Source: Lachnoanaerobaculum sanguinis | GTDB taxonomy: Bacteria; Bacillota; Clostridia; Lachnospirales; Lachnospiraceae | NCBI RefSeq assembly: GCF_033242365.1 | Contig: NZ_BTHK01000004.1 | Coordinates: 131,209 to 195,208 of the forward strand | DNA length: 64,000 nucleotides | Direction: 5' to 3' | Shown: one piece after another, positions 16,340-24,526 of the stretch | Layout of the letters: each line of letters begins with the position of its first letter | Numbering within the stretch: the stretch's first letter is position 1 | The notes under the pieces: model-generated | Database searches by the model: none | The model's input: only the letters and a program-made list of their open reading frames with translations | Told to the model about the DNA's origin: nothing | Program-made: the position numbers and the translations under genes

Positions 16340-17940
16340 CTTCTTACCTCAACAATAACATCTACATCACCTAACCTCATCTTCAACATATTTACTTTAA
16401 TAAGATAACTTCCTGTTTCAGTAATATCTTGCCTTCCGATAAAGGTATGATTACTTGACTTCAAGTCTTTAATATATACATTGCCGTTTTCATAATAAAT
16501 CATGCAATGTTTTTTTGATACAGTCCTGTCTCTTAACTGTATATCCAAATCATCACCTCTACCGATAAGTATCGGCTTGGATATATTTATCTCCCAAGAC
16601 CTACCCATCGCCTCTATGACAATAGTAGGTACTTTTTCTCTTTGTCCTACATTACAAGGTTTTGTATCTGCCCTGCTGAAATTATCATTTTCGATTATAT
16701 TGTCATCTTCTCTTCTTTGAGGAGTTTCAGGTGTTTTTTGTATATCGGCTTCATAATTATTCGGTGTATTGGACGAAACTGCATATACTCTGTCTCTGAC
16801 ATTTCTCTTGTCACGATTTATAGGTGCAGGAGTATTCTGTCTTTGAACATTTTCAGCCTGCATTTGACTATTGCTTCTGCTTTTTTCTTTATTTTGAAGA
16901 TCGTCCAACACTTGCTGATATCCGTCATCTTTTTTCTTTACAAGATTCACAATCAATATTATAAGTAATAATATTATTAACACTGCTATAACAATTATTA
17001 TGATAAATGGTAAAGATTTATCCTTTTGAGATGAGCCGAACGGCATCTTTACGGTAGTAGATGCATCCAGGCTCAGTCCACCGTTTATCATTGAAATTTT
17101 TACACCTTTTTCAGAGCCGTCTTGCAATGACTTCGGTACCTTAATATCTACCCTACCTATATCTACCAATCTTTTAGAGAATTGTGAGGAAATCTCATCA
17201 GGATTATTTATATCATTTACAGTCCAATATTCCGCTCCTGTAGTTCTTGCTATTGAATATAGATTCTCCAAATCTCCGTTATTTGATCCGTCTTCAGACT
17301 TACATCCAAATGTATATATAGGAAATGAGTTCTTATTTAACTGTGCTAACAACTCACTAACTTTGACACCGATTTCTTCATCGCTTGCACCGTCAGAAAC
17401 AATTATTACTCTTCTAAAAATATTTTCTTCCTTTGTAGCATACTCCTTAGATAAATCATAAAGTACCGGCAGCAGGTATGCATCTTGATATTTATACTCC
17501 AAGGAATCTATAGCATTTTTTAACTGTGTATAGTCTGTTGTATCATTTACCTTATATTCTATGTTTTTTGAAAAGGTTGCAACAGATATCGATTCATTAG
17601 GCAATTTATTTCCAACAACCCCTGTCAACAGCTCTGTTATTATCGGTCTGCTCTCCTCTGTAGTAGATAGGGAGTTATCTACCAATATCAATGTCTCTAT
17701 CTTTTCAGTATCACTAAGCGGTACTACATCTACATCCTTTATTTCCTTAGTACCTATCTGAGCTGTGACTTTCATATCACTTTTGCCCTGTACATATAAA
17801 CTTATACTGTCTTTGCCGACATATGATGACATAATATCACCCATCTCCTGTGCACTCACACAAAAAAGCATAAGTATAGTGAATATAAATACAAACACTG
17901 ATAAAGCCGGCAATTTGTTTCTTATTTTAGTATTGTTCAT
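16336..17940 (-). CDS. vWA-TM-FHA membrane protein of the ESX operon
   Basis: 534 residues. A signal or first membrane segment (9-30) is followed by an outside von Willebrand A domain (82-262) with MIDAS D88-N-S90-L-S92 and VSDGASDEE at 181-189, a beta region, then a transmembrane helix at 311-333 and a cytosolic C-terminus. A low-complexity linker (340-445) leads to a C-terminal FHA domain (LIGRGDD, KKHC, SSNHTFIG). It could couple an external metal-dependent adhesion or assembly event to phospho-threonine signals inside. Its first bases overlap the end of a 43-codon gene by 14 nt. Confidence 0.9.
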   Translation of the reverse strand: MNNTKIRNKLPALSVFVFIFTILMLFCVSAQEMGDIMSSYVGKDSISLYVQGKSDMKVTAQIGTKEIKDVDVVPLSDTEKIETLILVDNSLSTTEESRPIITELLTGVVGNKLPNESISVATFSKNIEYKVNDTTDYTQLKNAIDSLEYKYQDAYLLPVLYDLSKEYATKEENIFRRVIIVSDGASDEEIGVKVSELLAQLNKNSFPIYTFGCKSEDGSNNGDLENLYSIARTTGAEYWTVNDINNPDEISSQFSKRLVDIGRVDIKVPKSLQDGSEKGVKISMINGGLSLDASTTVKMPFGSSQKDKSLPFIIIIVIAVLIILLLIILIVNLVKKKDDGYQQVLDDLQNKEKSRSNSQMQAENVQRQNTPAPINRDKRNVRDRVYAVSSNTPNNYEADIQKTPETPQRREDDNIIENDNFSRADTKPCNVGQREKVPTIVIEAMGRSWEINISKPILIGRGDDLDIQLRDRTVSKKHCMIYYENGNVYIKDLKSSNHTFIGRQDITETGSYLIKVNMLKMRLGDVDVIVEVRR

Positions 17941-18058
17941 CTATGTATTCCCTCATCTCTTTTTTGGCAAATGAATCACTCACTCCAAATATAACTGCAA
18001 CTATAATTGTAATTACAAACAGTACAGCTCCACCTAACATAAAATATATTCCAACCAT
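17927..18058 (-). CDS. 43-residue single-pass membrane protein between kinase and vWA-FHA genes
   Basis: ATG 18058 is preceded by GAGGTGA at ideal spacing; the 43-codon frame ends TAA at 17927, overlapping the vWA-FHA start by 14 nt in another frame. It begins MVGIYFMLGGAVLFVITI, continues as a hydrophobic helix of about 24 residues, and ends in a charged tail (KKEMREYIDEQY). Good ribosome binding site, tight packing (15 nt after the kinase stop) and clean membrane-protein composition argue it is real. It may be a small accessory of the ESX membrane complex, comparable in size class to EssA-like parts, but no homology can be claimed. Confidence 0.7.
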   Translation of the reverse strand: MVGIYFMLGGAVLFVITIIVAVIFGVSDSFAKKEMREYIDEQY

Positions 18059-18073
18059 AATTCACCTCATCAA

Positions 18074-20137
18074 TTATCTGAACCAACCGCCGCTTTTAAG
18101 CTGTTCCGCCATAGATGAAAGCTTTTTCATCTCTACATCATCCGCTTTCGCATTTTGATATAACTCCACAGCTTTATTATAATACTTTGCAAAATCCGAA
18201 TAATTTCTGGACTCATTTGGCAGTCTGCTTTGTTCATCCGCTTCAAACATTGCATATCTCATATATGATTCATATTCATTTGGATACGTATCAATCATTT
18301 CATTTAGATATGTCCTGGCATTAGACATATCTCCCATATTCTGATAAACAATTGCTATATTACTGTATGTCCTAAGAGAGATATCTCCCATATTCTTCAA
18401 TTTGGAAAGGTATGTAGCCGCATTTTGATAATCACCCTTTCGTGCATACATATCCGCCATACTTTCAATCAAATAAGGACTGCTGTCTCCAAATTCTCCT
18501 TCCCTATTCTTCATAAATTCAATAGCTTTGTCTACACTTTCATTACCCATCTTCTTATATGTATTTATCTCAAGAACCATATCTCTTCTTTTTACACTGT
18601 CATCAGTACTCAGCTCAAAAGCTCTTTCAAAACTTTCTATTGCCAAATCATAATTTGACTTTGAAAATTCTATCTCTCCCTTTGCCATCTGGATTGAATC
18701 TTCCTCAAGTCCATGATCAACGGCATAATTCAGATATGTTATAGCATCTTCGGTATTTCCGTTCTTAGCTTCACTAATAGATATATCTCTGTAGAATAAA
18801 GGATTGGTTGTATTATACTCTATAGCCTTTTGGAAGTTTGCAATTGCACTCGAATAATCTTCATTTTCATAATAAGCATTTCCAACTATATATAACATAT
18901 TTCCAAGACTGTCTTTATCATCTTTAGTGATTACATCATACTTAGGACTGTCTATAGCATCAGTACCATATGATATACATTCATTGTACTTTCCTGACTT
19001 ATATAAACTCTCAATCTTTGCCTCATACGCATCTATTCTTTTCGGTAATATACTCTGTGCTTCATCCAATAAACTGTCTATATCATAGTCTCCGTTACTT
19101 ATATTGTCTCTAATTTCATTTATTACAGAATTATATTCTATATCCAATTCTCTTCTTCTAATAAAATATCCGGATACCATAAGGCAAACAGATGTTGCAA
19201 ACATAAGAAAAGTTATAGCTCTATGTCCTCTCCTTTTCCTCTTCAGCTCTATAAACCTGTCATCCAATTCAATGATATTGTCCAGAGCATCTAAAAGTTC
19301 TACACCGTTTTGATATCTGTCATCCGGATCTAGCTGCATCATCTTATCTATAATATGTGCAAATCCCGGGCTTATATTTACATTTTTATCTAAAATAGAT
19401 TCATTATTCCAATAATGACTGCTGGGCTTCTTTCCTGTTATCAGTGTATATAGAGTAGCTCCCAAACTGTATATATCCGATCTCTCATCAATACCGTTTC
19501 CTATAGTATTTCTCATTATTGTAACTGCCTGAGATGTCCTGTCATCATATTCATTATTGTATAACTGTGCTCCCGTTTCTTCTAAATAGAACCCGAAATC
19601 CGGGTATTGTTCGGGAGGTGAAAATCCGTTGCTTGTTCCCGTAGCATATGAGTTATCTCCGGTAATAGCCAGTGATATATTAAAATCGATCAAACATACA
19701 TCTCCGTCCGGTTTTAACATAATATTTGACGGCTTTATATCAGAATGAATTATACTCGGCTTTCTGGTATGTAAATATGCCAATGCTCTTGCCAGTTGCT
19801 TTGCCCAGTACAATACCTGCTTTTGATTAAATCTCGGATACTTCTCTCGAACTTCCTCCAAGTCCTGTCCCGGAATCAAACTCATAACTGTATAAGCCTG
19901 TCCGTCTTCCACAAAAAAATCAAATACTGTAGGTAGATTTTCCTGATGTAGTTGCTTTAAAACATCTACTTCCTCACGACCTCCGTTTTCACTTTCTGTC
20001 AGATCTTTAAGCTTTTTTACTACCACATCAAGCTGCAAATTGGCATCAAAAGCTCTGTATACATCTCCATATCCGCCATGTCCCAATTTTTCAACTATTG
20101 TATATCTTTTTGCCAACACTTTCCCTATAAGTTCCAT
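18074..20137 (-). CDS. Receptor Ser/Thr protein kinase with extracytoplasmic TPR repeats
   Basis: 687 residues. The cytosolic kinase domain (10-290) has a glycine loop GHGGYGDV (19-26), Lys41 or Lys42, catalytic H131-S-D133-I-K135, N138, metal motif D151-F-N153 (DFN instead of DFG) and SPPEQ (173-177). One transmembrane helix lies at 307-325. An external region of about 360 residues carries TPR units (YSAIANFQKAIEYN, YDLAIESFERAFEL, YQNAATYLSKLKNM, and more). HSD instead of HRD still keeps the catalytic Asp. GGAGAGG lies 8 nt before ATG 20137. First gene of the ESX operon; its layout (kinase fold, single TM, external helical domain) parallels EssB, whose kinase fold is inactive. Confidence 0.92.
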   Translation of the reverse strand: MELIGKVLAKRYTIVEKLGHGGYGDVYRAFDANLQLDVVVKKLKDLTESENGGREEVDVLKQLHQENLPTVFDFFVEDGQAYTVMSLIPGQDLEEVREKYPRFNQKQVLYWAKQLARALAYLHTRKPSIIHSDIKPSNIMLKPDGDVCLIDFNISLAITGDNSYATGTSNGFSPPEQYPDFGFYLEETGAQLYNNEYDDRTSQAVTIMRNTIGNGIDERSDIYSLGATLYTLITGKKPSSHYWNNESILDKNVNISPGFAHIIDKMMQLDPDDRYQNGVELLDALDNIIELDDRFIELKRKRRGHRAITFLMFATSVCLMVSGYFIRRRELDIEYNSVINEIRDNISNGDYDIDSLLDEAQSILPKRIDAYEAKIESLYKSGKYNECISYGTDAIDSPKYDVITKDDKDSLGNMLYIVGNAYYENEDYSSAIANFQKAIEYNTTNPLFYRDISISEAKNGNTEDAITYLNYAVDHGLEEDSIQMAKGEIEFSKSNYDLAIESFERAFELSTDDSVKRRDMVLEINTYKKMGNESVDKAIEFMKNREGEFGDSSPYLIESMADMYARKGDYQNAATYLSKLKNMGDISLRTYSNIAIVYQNMGDMSNARTYLNEMIDTYPNEYESYMRYAMFEADEQSRLPNESRNYSDFAKYYNKAVELYQNAKADDVEMKKLSSMAEQLKSGGWFR

Positions 20138-20487
20138 TACAAAACCTCTCCAACTATATTTGTCAAATCATGAATATTATTCCGCTTACAAATACATTAT
20201 TTTTTTCTAATATATATGTTATCATATATTATGATTTTAACAATATAATCTTATATATTACTTTATATTATGATAACCCTGTTATCTTATGTCATATAGT
20301 TATATTATGTATTTACATTCTTAATCTGTGTGATATTTTCATATTACTGCACGATATATTCCTACTTATTATATTATATATTACCTAAAAAACAGTTTTT
20401 ATTACATCCCTTAAAATGTTGACTAACCCATATCTTAGTAATATTCTTATATAAACAGTTGAGTTGTATTATACAATAAGGAGTATT
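20138..20487. other. Divergent AT-rich intergenic region
   Basis: 350 bases between the outward-facing ESX operon and the 20488 lipoprotein gene. It is very AT-rich with short TATATTATGAT-like near-repeats. It must hold the ESX operon promoter on the minus strand, but I could not pick a convincing -35/-10 pair there; the plus-strand promoter is listed separately. No gene seen. Confidence 0.6.
20419..20447 (+). promoter_or_regulatory. Promoter of the 20488 lipoprotein gene
   Basis: TTGACT (20419-20424), 17-base spacer, TATTCT (20442-20447), then a ribosome site AAGGAG before ATG 20488. The same elements and spacing recur upstream of the paralogue at 24527, which supports the call. Confidence 0.65.
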
Positions 20488-21843
20488 ATGTACAAAAAAT
20501 TTATATTAACGCTCTTGACAGCCGGATTTCTTATTACCGGGCTTACAGGGTGTTCACAGATCACATCAATGCGTGTGTCAAAGCAATTGAAACTTGCAGA
20601 TAAGTATCTTGTAGCTGCCGACTATGAAGAAGCTATATTGGCATTGCAAAAAGCAATACAAATCGATCCTAAAAATGTCGGTGCACATATACTTTTGGCA
20701 GATACATTTGCAAAGGTAGGAAGAGTCACAGAGGCTGATGACACCCTGAAAAAGGCACAGAAGATAGAGGGGATAACCAAGGATGAACTTGCCAAGATTG
20801 ATGAAAAGTTGGATTCTCTAAATTATATTGTAGGATTTTCCACTTCATCGGGTGATTTTACGGATACTGTAATTATCACTTTATCAAATCTAAAAAACTA
20901 TAATATAACATACACATTGGAAACCGATAACCAAAGGCTTTCAGCTACTGAAGCGGAATACACATCACCTATTATTCTGGATGAGGACGGTGACTATAAA
21001 TTAAGTTCTTACTGTACAGATGAAAGCGGAACAAAACATGAGGTTTCTGTTGCCGAATATGTGATAAAACTGGATAAAGAAAAACATCCAAATAACTCAT
21101 GGGAGTCAAATAACGGTATCTACAGATATAGAGATGCTTCAGGGCATATTGCTACAGGTTGGCAACAGATTGACGAAGTGTGGTACTACCTAAAAGAAAA
21201 CGGTGATATGGCAACCGGATGGGTTCAAGTTGACGGAGTATGGTATCATTTCGGTGATGACGGGGCAATGACAATAGATACTTCTGTGGACGGCTACACA
21301 CTTGGTTCAGACGGTACAATAACCGGAGTGGATTTAAATAACAGTTCATCAAGAAATATATTTAAAAAAATATATAGAGATGCTCTGTTACAAGTCTATA
21401 ATAATCATAAACTTAATGATGTCAGCTGGGACAATAATGAAGCTCAAGGCATGAAATTTGCATTAGCAGATACCAACGGTGACCATGTAGATGACCTCAT
21501 TATATATGATGGAATTGATTATAGTAAATTAGCTATATTCGGAGTATTCGGAGATAAACTTACTACAATGTTTACTGTTAACGATATGAAAGCGGTCAGC
21601 AGTACCACTCAAGGTATATTAGAAGTAGTTAGAGAGGAAAACTCAAAATATTCGGTTAATTATTATAAATATGATAAAAATTCTCATACATTTCCTAATG
21701 TTGTAGCTTCAACCTCGGTTGATTCAGAGTTTGAAGGACAGTTTGAGATTAGGAGAATTAGAGGTGAACTTGGTCTAACACTCTCCACACTAACACTTCA
21801 CGAAGATCTTACATCGGAAAATATCGGTTTGGTATTTGAATAA
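20488..21843 (+). CDS. TPR/CW-repeat lipoprotein (copy e)
   Basis: The start is ATG 20488, with AAGGAG just upstream; a TTG at 20464 is rejected. 451 residues: lipobox GLTGC, then SQITSMRVSKQLKLADKY, TPR-like helices (about 30-110), chitobiase-C-like domain (SSGDFTDTVIITLSN to VAEYVIKL), two CW repeats (GWQQIDEVWYYLKENG, GWVQVDGVWYHFGDDG) and a C-terminal domain with a calcium-loop-like DTNGDHVDD. About 80 percent like copy f at 24527. Divergent from the ESX operon. Role unknown; the domains suggest wall-associated ligand binding. Confidence 0.9.
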   Translation: MYKKFILTLLTAGFLITGLTGCSQITSMRVSKQLKLADKYLVAADYEEAILALQKAIQIDPKNVGAHILLADTFAKVGRVTEADDTLKKAQKIEGITKDELAKIDEKLDSLNYIVGFSTSSGDFTDTVIITLSNLKNYNITYTLETDNQRLSATEAEYTSPIILDEDGDYKLSSYCTDESGTKHEVSVAEYVIKLDKEKHPNNSWESNNGIYRYRDASGHIATGWQQIDEVWYYLKENGDMATGWVQVDGVWYHFGDDGAMTIDTSVDGYTLGSDGTITGVDLNNSSSRNIFKKIYRDALLQVYNNHKLNDVSWDNNEAQGMKFALADTNGDHVDDLIIYDGIDYSKLAIFGVFGDKLTTMFTVNDMKAVSSTTQGILEVVREENSKYSVNYYKYDKNSHTFPNVVASTSVDSEFEGQFEIRRIRGELGLTLSTLTLHEDLTSENIGLVFE

Positions 21844-21850
21844 TAAATAA

Positions 21851-21890
21851 AAGTCTCGAAGTAATAATATGTTTTCTTACTTCGAGACTT
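21851..21890 (+). terminator. Terminator after copy e
   Basis: Perfect 14-base stem AAGTCTCGAAGTAA / TTACTTCGAGACTT (21851-21864 / 21877-21890) followed by ATTTTATTT. The identical stem ends copy f. Confidence 0.85.
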
Positions 21891-21909
21891 ATTTTATTTA
21901 AGTGTATTA

Positions 21910-21939
21910 TTAATTAAAATCATTCATATAGTCTATATG
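21910..21939 (-). pseudogene. Tail remnant of a zinc-ribbon membrane protein gene
   Basis: Minus-strand codons read HIDYMNDFN-stop, matching the C-terminus VYIDYMDKFN-stop of the 25950-26660 gene, at the same short distance (about 20 nt) beyond an identical terminator. Everything upstream of this tail has been lost here. Shows that a lipoprotein plus zinc-ribbon block was duplicated and one copy decayed. Confidence 0.6.
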
Positions 21940-22076
21940 GTGCTAGAATATATTTATTACAAAACAAAATGAGATATTTCCTTATTTGTTATATAATAAA
22001 CCTTAGGAGGAACTCATTATGTCAAGTAAAAGAAACCATCACTCAAAACAGTTATAGCTTATACTCATTCTGTCCG

Positions 22077-22157
22077 ATAAAAGCAATCCTTGAAAAGTAT
22101 ATTGCCGAAGGTAAAACCGGAGTAAATGCAGGTGAAGGATTCTATAAGTATAATTAA
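22077..22157 (+). pseudogene. 3' remnant of a 3-hydroxyacyl-CoA dehydrogenase gene
   Basis: The last 26 codons (KAILEKYIAEGKTG, then VNAGEGFYKYN) match the end of the intact dehydrogenase at 39077-40024 almost residue for residue. No NAD-binding domain or other part of the gene remains upstream; an ATG with AGGAGG at 22019 opens a frame that stops after 12 codons. An internal deletion or translocated fragment. Confidence 0.8.
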
Positions 22158-22162
22158 AAATA

Positions 22163-22180
22163 AGGGGGGTAAGCCCCCCT
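22163..22180. terminator. G6/C6 hairpin after the dehydrogenase remnant
   Basis: A GGGGGG-TAAG-CCCCCC hairpin directly after the remnant's stop codon. The following T-run is weak, so termination strength is uncertain. Probably the old terminator of the lost gene. Confidence 0.5.
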
Positions 22181-22264
22181 GAACAGTTTATCTTTTCTAT
22201 ACAAATTTATCTGATATACTTACAAGTTCCATTTTTGTATGTACTATTTGGTTTGTGTTCAATA

Positions 22265-22540
22265 TTAATCCAAGATTAATGTCTTTACTCCACCTGATAA
22301 GCCTGTTGGAGGTATTTTGCCTAAGACAGGACTGTCTATCACTCCACTGTCTAAAACAACCGACTTATCTACATCATAAATCATCTCTTTTACAAACGGG
22401 TCCACTATCCAATCATCTTCGTAATCATACTTAAAATAAGATGCCGTATTATAAATAGACTCTTTCATATCTCCGTAAAAATTTTCAGCATAATCCACCT
22501 TCCAAACCTCAAATAATCTAAAACCAATCTCAGTATACAA
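22265..22540 (-). CDS. Hypothetical 91-codon frame, possibly a gene fragment
   Basis: Opens with a TTG and no good ribosome binding site, so it may be the 3' part of a decayed gene. The composition (acidic and aromatic: YFKYDYEDDWIVDPF, ending SGGVKTLILD) looks protein-like and not random. No signal peptide or known motif. It lies in a decayed patch between two remnants and the 22624 gene. Confidence 0.35.
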   Translation of the reverse strand: MYTEIGFRLFEVWKVDYAENFYGDMKESIYNTASYFKYDYEDDWIVDPFVKEMIYDVDKSVVLDSGVIDSPVLGKIPPTGLSGGVKTLILD

Positions 22541-22573
22541 ATTATATCGTCGGAATACAATATTTTAAGCCTA

Positions 22574-22612
22574 AAAAGACTGCCACCATATGTCTTTCAT
22601 AAGATGACAGTC
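22574..22612 (-). terminator. Terminator of the 24211-22624 operon
   Basis: Minus-strand hairpin GACTGTCA / TGGCAGTC (one G-T pair), then TTTTTAGG, just past the stop of the 22624 gene. Confidence 0.7.
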
Positions 22613-22623
22613 GATTAAATTTA

Positions 22624-23310
22624 CTATCTAAGATGTGCGCTGCCTGCAGGATACAAACCTGCTTCAGCCAATAAATCTTCCATGGTCTTATAGCCTCTTT
22701 CAGCTATTCTTGCTTGGCGTGCCGCATCTTCTGCAGCAATTCTTACATCTTGGTCGGCCTTTCTAAGTGCTTCATATCTCTCAGCATCGGCATCTATTCC
22801 TATCATATCACTGCCACCACAATTATATGCGTTGGCCTTATTGTATCCGAGACCTTCCAAACTTTTTAAAGTGGCTTCACTTAGAGTCTCCAGATATTCA
22901 TGTTCTCCACTTCCATACCTTATTTTATCCATGGATATCTTAATACCCCTGTACATATCTCCGTCAGATAATTCTCTTCCATAAGTACCGCTACCCTTTG
23001 TGTCATCTAAAAAACCGTAAAGCAATTTATCAGGCATAAAATTAGGCTTATTACAAATCAAACCTGTAATCATTTTTCCGTTTGCATCAACATAATATTC
23101 ATTATCGTGATCTATTATGAGTGCATTCTTTACAAGCTGACCGTCCTTATAATATCCCCACTGATTGTCGGCACCCAACTTCCAATTATCACTGAATGTC
23201 TTTCCGTCATTCAATACGCTGCTGTAATCAACATCCGCATATGAACATATGGGCATAGATAATGCCATTATACATACTGCAGCTACCACTTTATTAAGCA
23301 ATCTTTTCAT
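22624..23310 (-). CDS. Secreted protein with CW-like repeat
   Basis: 228 residues with a signal peptide (cleavage likely after CSYA, near residue 25). A degenerate CW-type unit follows (DNWKLGADNQWGYYKDG, DHDNEYYVDANGKMITG), then a middle domain of unknown type and a charged helix (ADAERYEALRKADQDVRIA) before a short tail. It starts 13 nt after the transglutaminase-like gene, so the two are co-transcribed and may act together at the wall. Function unknown. Confidence 0.8.
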   Translation of the reverse strand: MKRLLNKVVAAVCIMALSMPICSYADVDYSSVLNDGKTFSDNWKLGADNQWGYYKDGQLVKNALIIDHDNEYYVDANGKMITGLICNKPNFMPDKLLYGFLDDTKGSGTYGRELSDGDMYRGIKISMDKIRYGSGEHEYLETLSEATLKSLEGLGYNKANAYNCGGSDMIGIDADAERYEALRKADQDVRIAAEDAARQARIAERGYKTMEDLLAEAGLYPAGSAHLR

Positions 23311-23323
23311 CTTTTTACTCCTA

Positions 23324-24211
23324 TTAATATAGTCCCCTCATCATATCTTCAGTAACTTGGCTCATATCACCTGAAATGTACGGATGTGTGCCGAATCCGC
23401 AGCCGTATCCCATAGCATCGGCATATCCTGTTTTACCGTCCATATTTACAATACACCATTGATGAGTCCACTGATTCGGATTGGCATGTTCCCAATCATA
23501 ACCCATAAAATCAAGTACTCTACCAAGTGCTCTGGCACCACCTGCGCAAGTATGAATTCCGGCTATAAACACTCCATACGGTCCCCTATAATATTTATTT
23601 GCATCTGTTCCATATGTATTATTAACAATGTATTCTCTATATATAATAGACGATGCTTTCCTTATTTTATCTAAATCCGTAGTAAGAGATCCGTCAGACA
23701 ATACTCTTGTAGCTATATTTCTTGCAACAGCATCCGCCTGATTTGCTTGTTCTTGACTGCAATATTTATAGTAATCATGTTTTCCAAGTGCTGCTGCAGC
23801 CTTTGCCTCATTTAGACTCACTTGTTTTGTAGCTGAAGTTGCGTTATTTCCGGAAATCCATGCTCCATCTACTCCAACTTTATATCCGTCAGGTGTAGTT
23901 GTATTAGTAAGCATTGCACCACTAGAACCAAGATAGTAGTTGCCAACCCAACAATTTGCAGCCATCTTTCCTCCATCATCAAAATAGTACCATGTACCTT
24001 TTACATCCTTCCATCCTGTACTCATAAATCCGCTTGGATTTATATAATACCAAGCTCCGCCATCATTTATCCAATCATCTTGCACTGCATACTGGTAGTC
24101 TCTAGTATAACGCCAATATGAACCTTCCTTATACCATTGCCCCGCAAATACAGTAGATGTTGTAGACAGAGTCGTCAGTAATGTAACCATGCATAACGCT
24201 AACTTTTTCAT
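23324..24211 (-). CDS. Secreted CW-repeat protein with transglutaminase-like domain
   Basis: 295 residues: signal peptide (cleavage after VFA, about 23), CW-type repeats (GQWYKEGSYWRYT to GTWYYFDDGGKMAAN), the TPDGYKVGVDGAW unit seen in other surface proteins here, then a transglutaminase-like cysteine domain (130-290). The candidate triad is C222 (IHTCAGGARAL), H250 (WTHQW) and D265 (YADAMGY). It could be a protease or crosslinking enzyme acting at the wall. The triad order and spacing fit the superfamily; the activity is unproven. Confidence 0.85.
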   Translation of the reverse strand: MKKLALCMVTLLTTLSTTSTVFAGQWYKEGSYWRYTRDYQYAVQDDWINDGGAWYYINPSGFMSTGWKDVKGTWYYFDDGGKMAANCWVGNYYLGSSGAMLTNTTTPDGYKVGVDGAWISGNNATSATKQVSLNEAKAAAALGKHDYYKYCSQEQANQADAVARNIATRVLSDGSLTTDLDKIRKASSIIYREYIVNNTYGTDANKYYRGPYGVFIAGIHTCAGGARALGRVLDFMGYDWEHANPNQWTHQWCIVNMDGKTGYADAMGYGCGFGTHPYISGDMSQVTEDMMRGLY

Positions 24212-24526
24212 ATAAAATCTCCTATTAAATATCTAATCACGAATACAATTATATACTATTATTACATTTATTCAATATTTAACACTCATATATGTATATT
24301 CTGTTATATTATGTATACTATATCAATACTATAATATATTGTTATGCTTGTAGTTATTTTCAAATTTACAATATTATTTTACAATACCATACTGTATATC
24401 CACTTTTTTATATGCCAAATAACCTATAATATAGTTTTTCTTACAATAGATAAAATATTGACTAACAACTGACTTAGTAATATTCTTATATAAACAGTTG
24501 AGTTGTATTGTACAAGAAGGAGTATT
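24212..24526. other. Divergent AT-rich intergenic region
   Basis: 315 bases between the minus-strand 24211 gene and the plus-strand 24527 gene. No gene is seen; it holds the listed plus-strand promoter and presumably one for the minus strand. Confidence 0.6.
24458..24486 (+). promoter_or_regulatory. Promoter of the 24527 lipoprotein gene
   Basis: TTGACT (24458-24463), 17-base spacer, TATTCT (24481-24486). The downstream part (TTAGTAATATTCTTATATAA and on to the start codon) is almost identical to the 20488 promoter. Confidence 0.65.
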
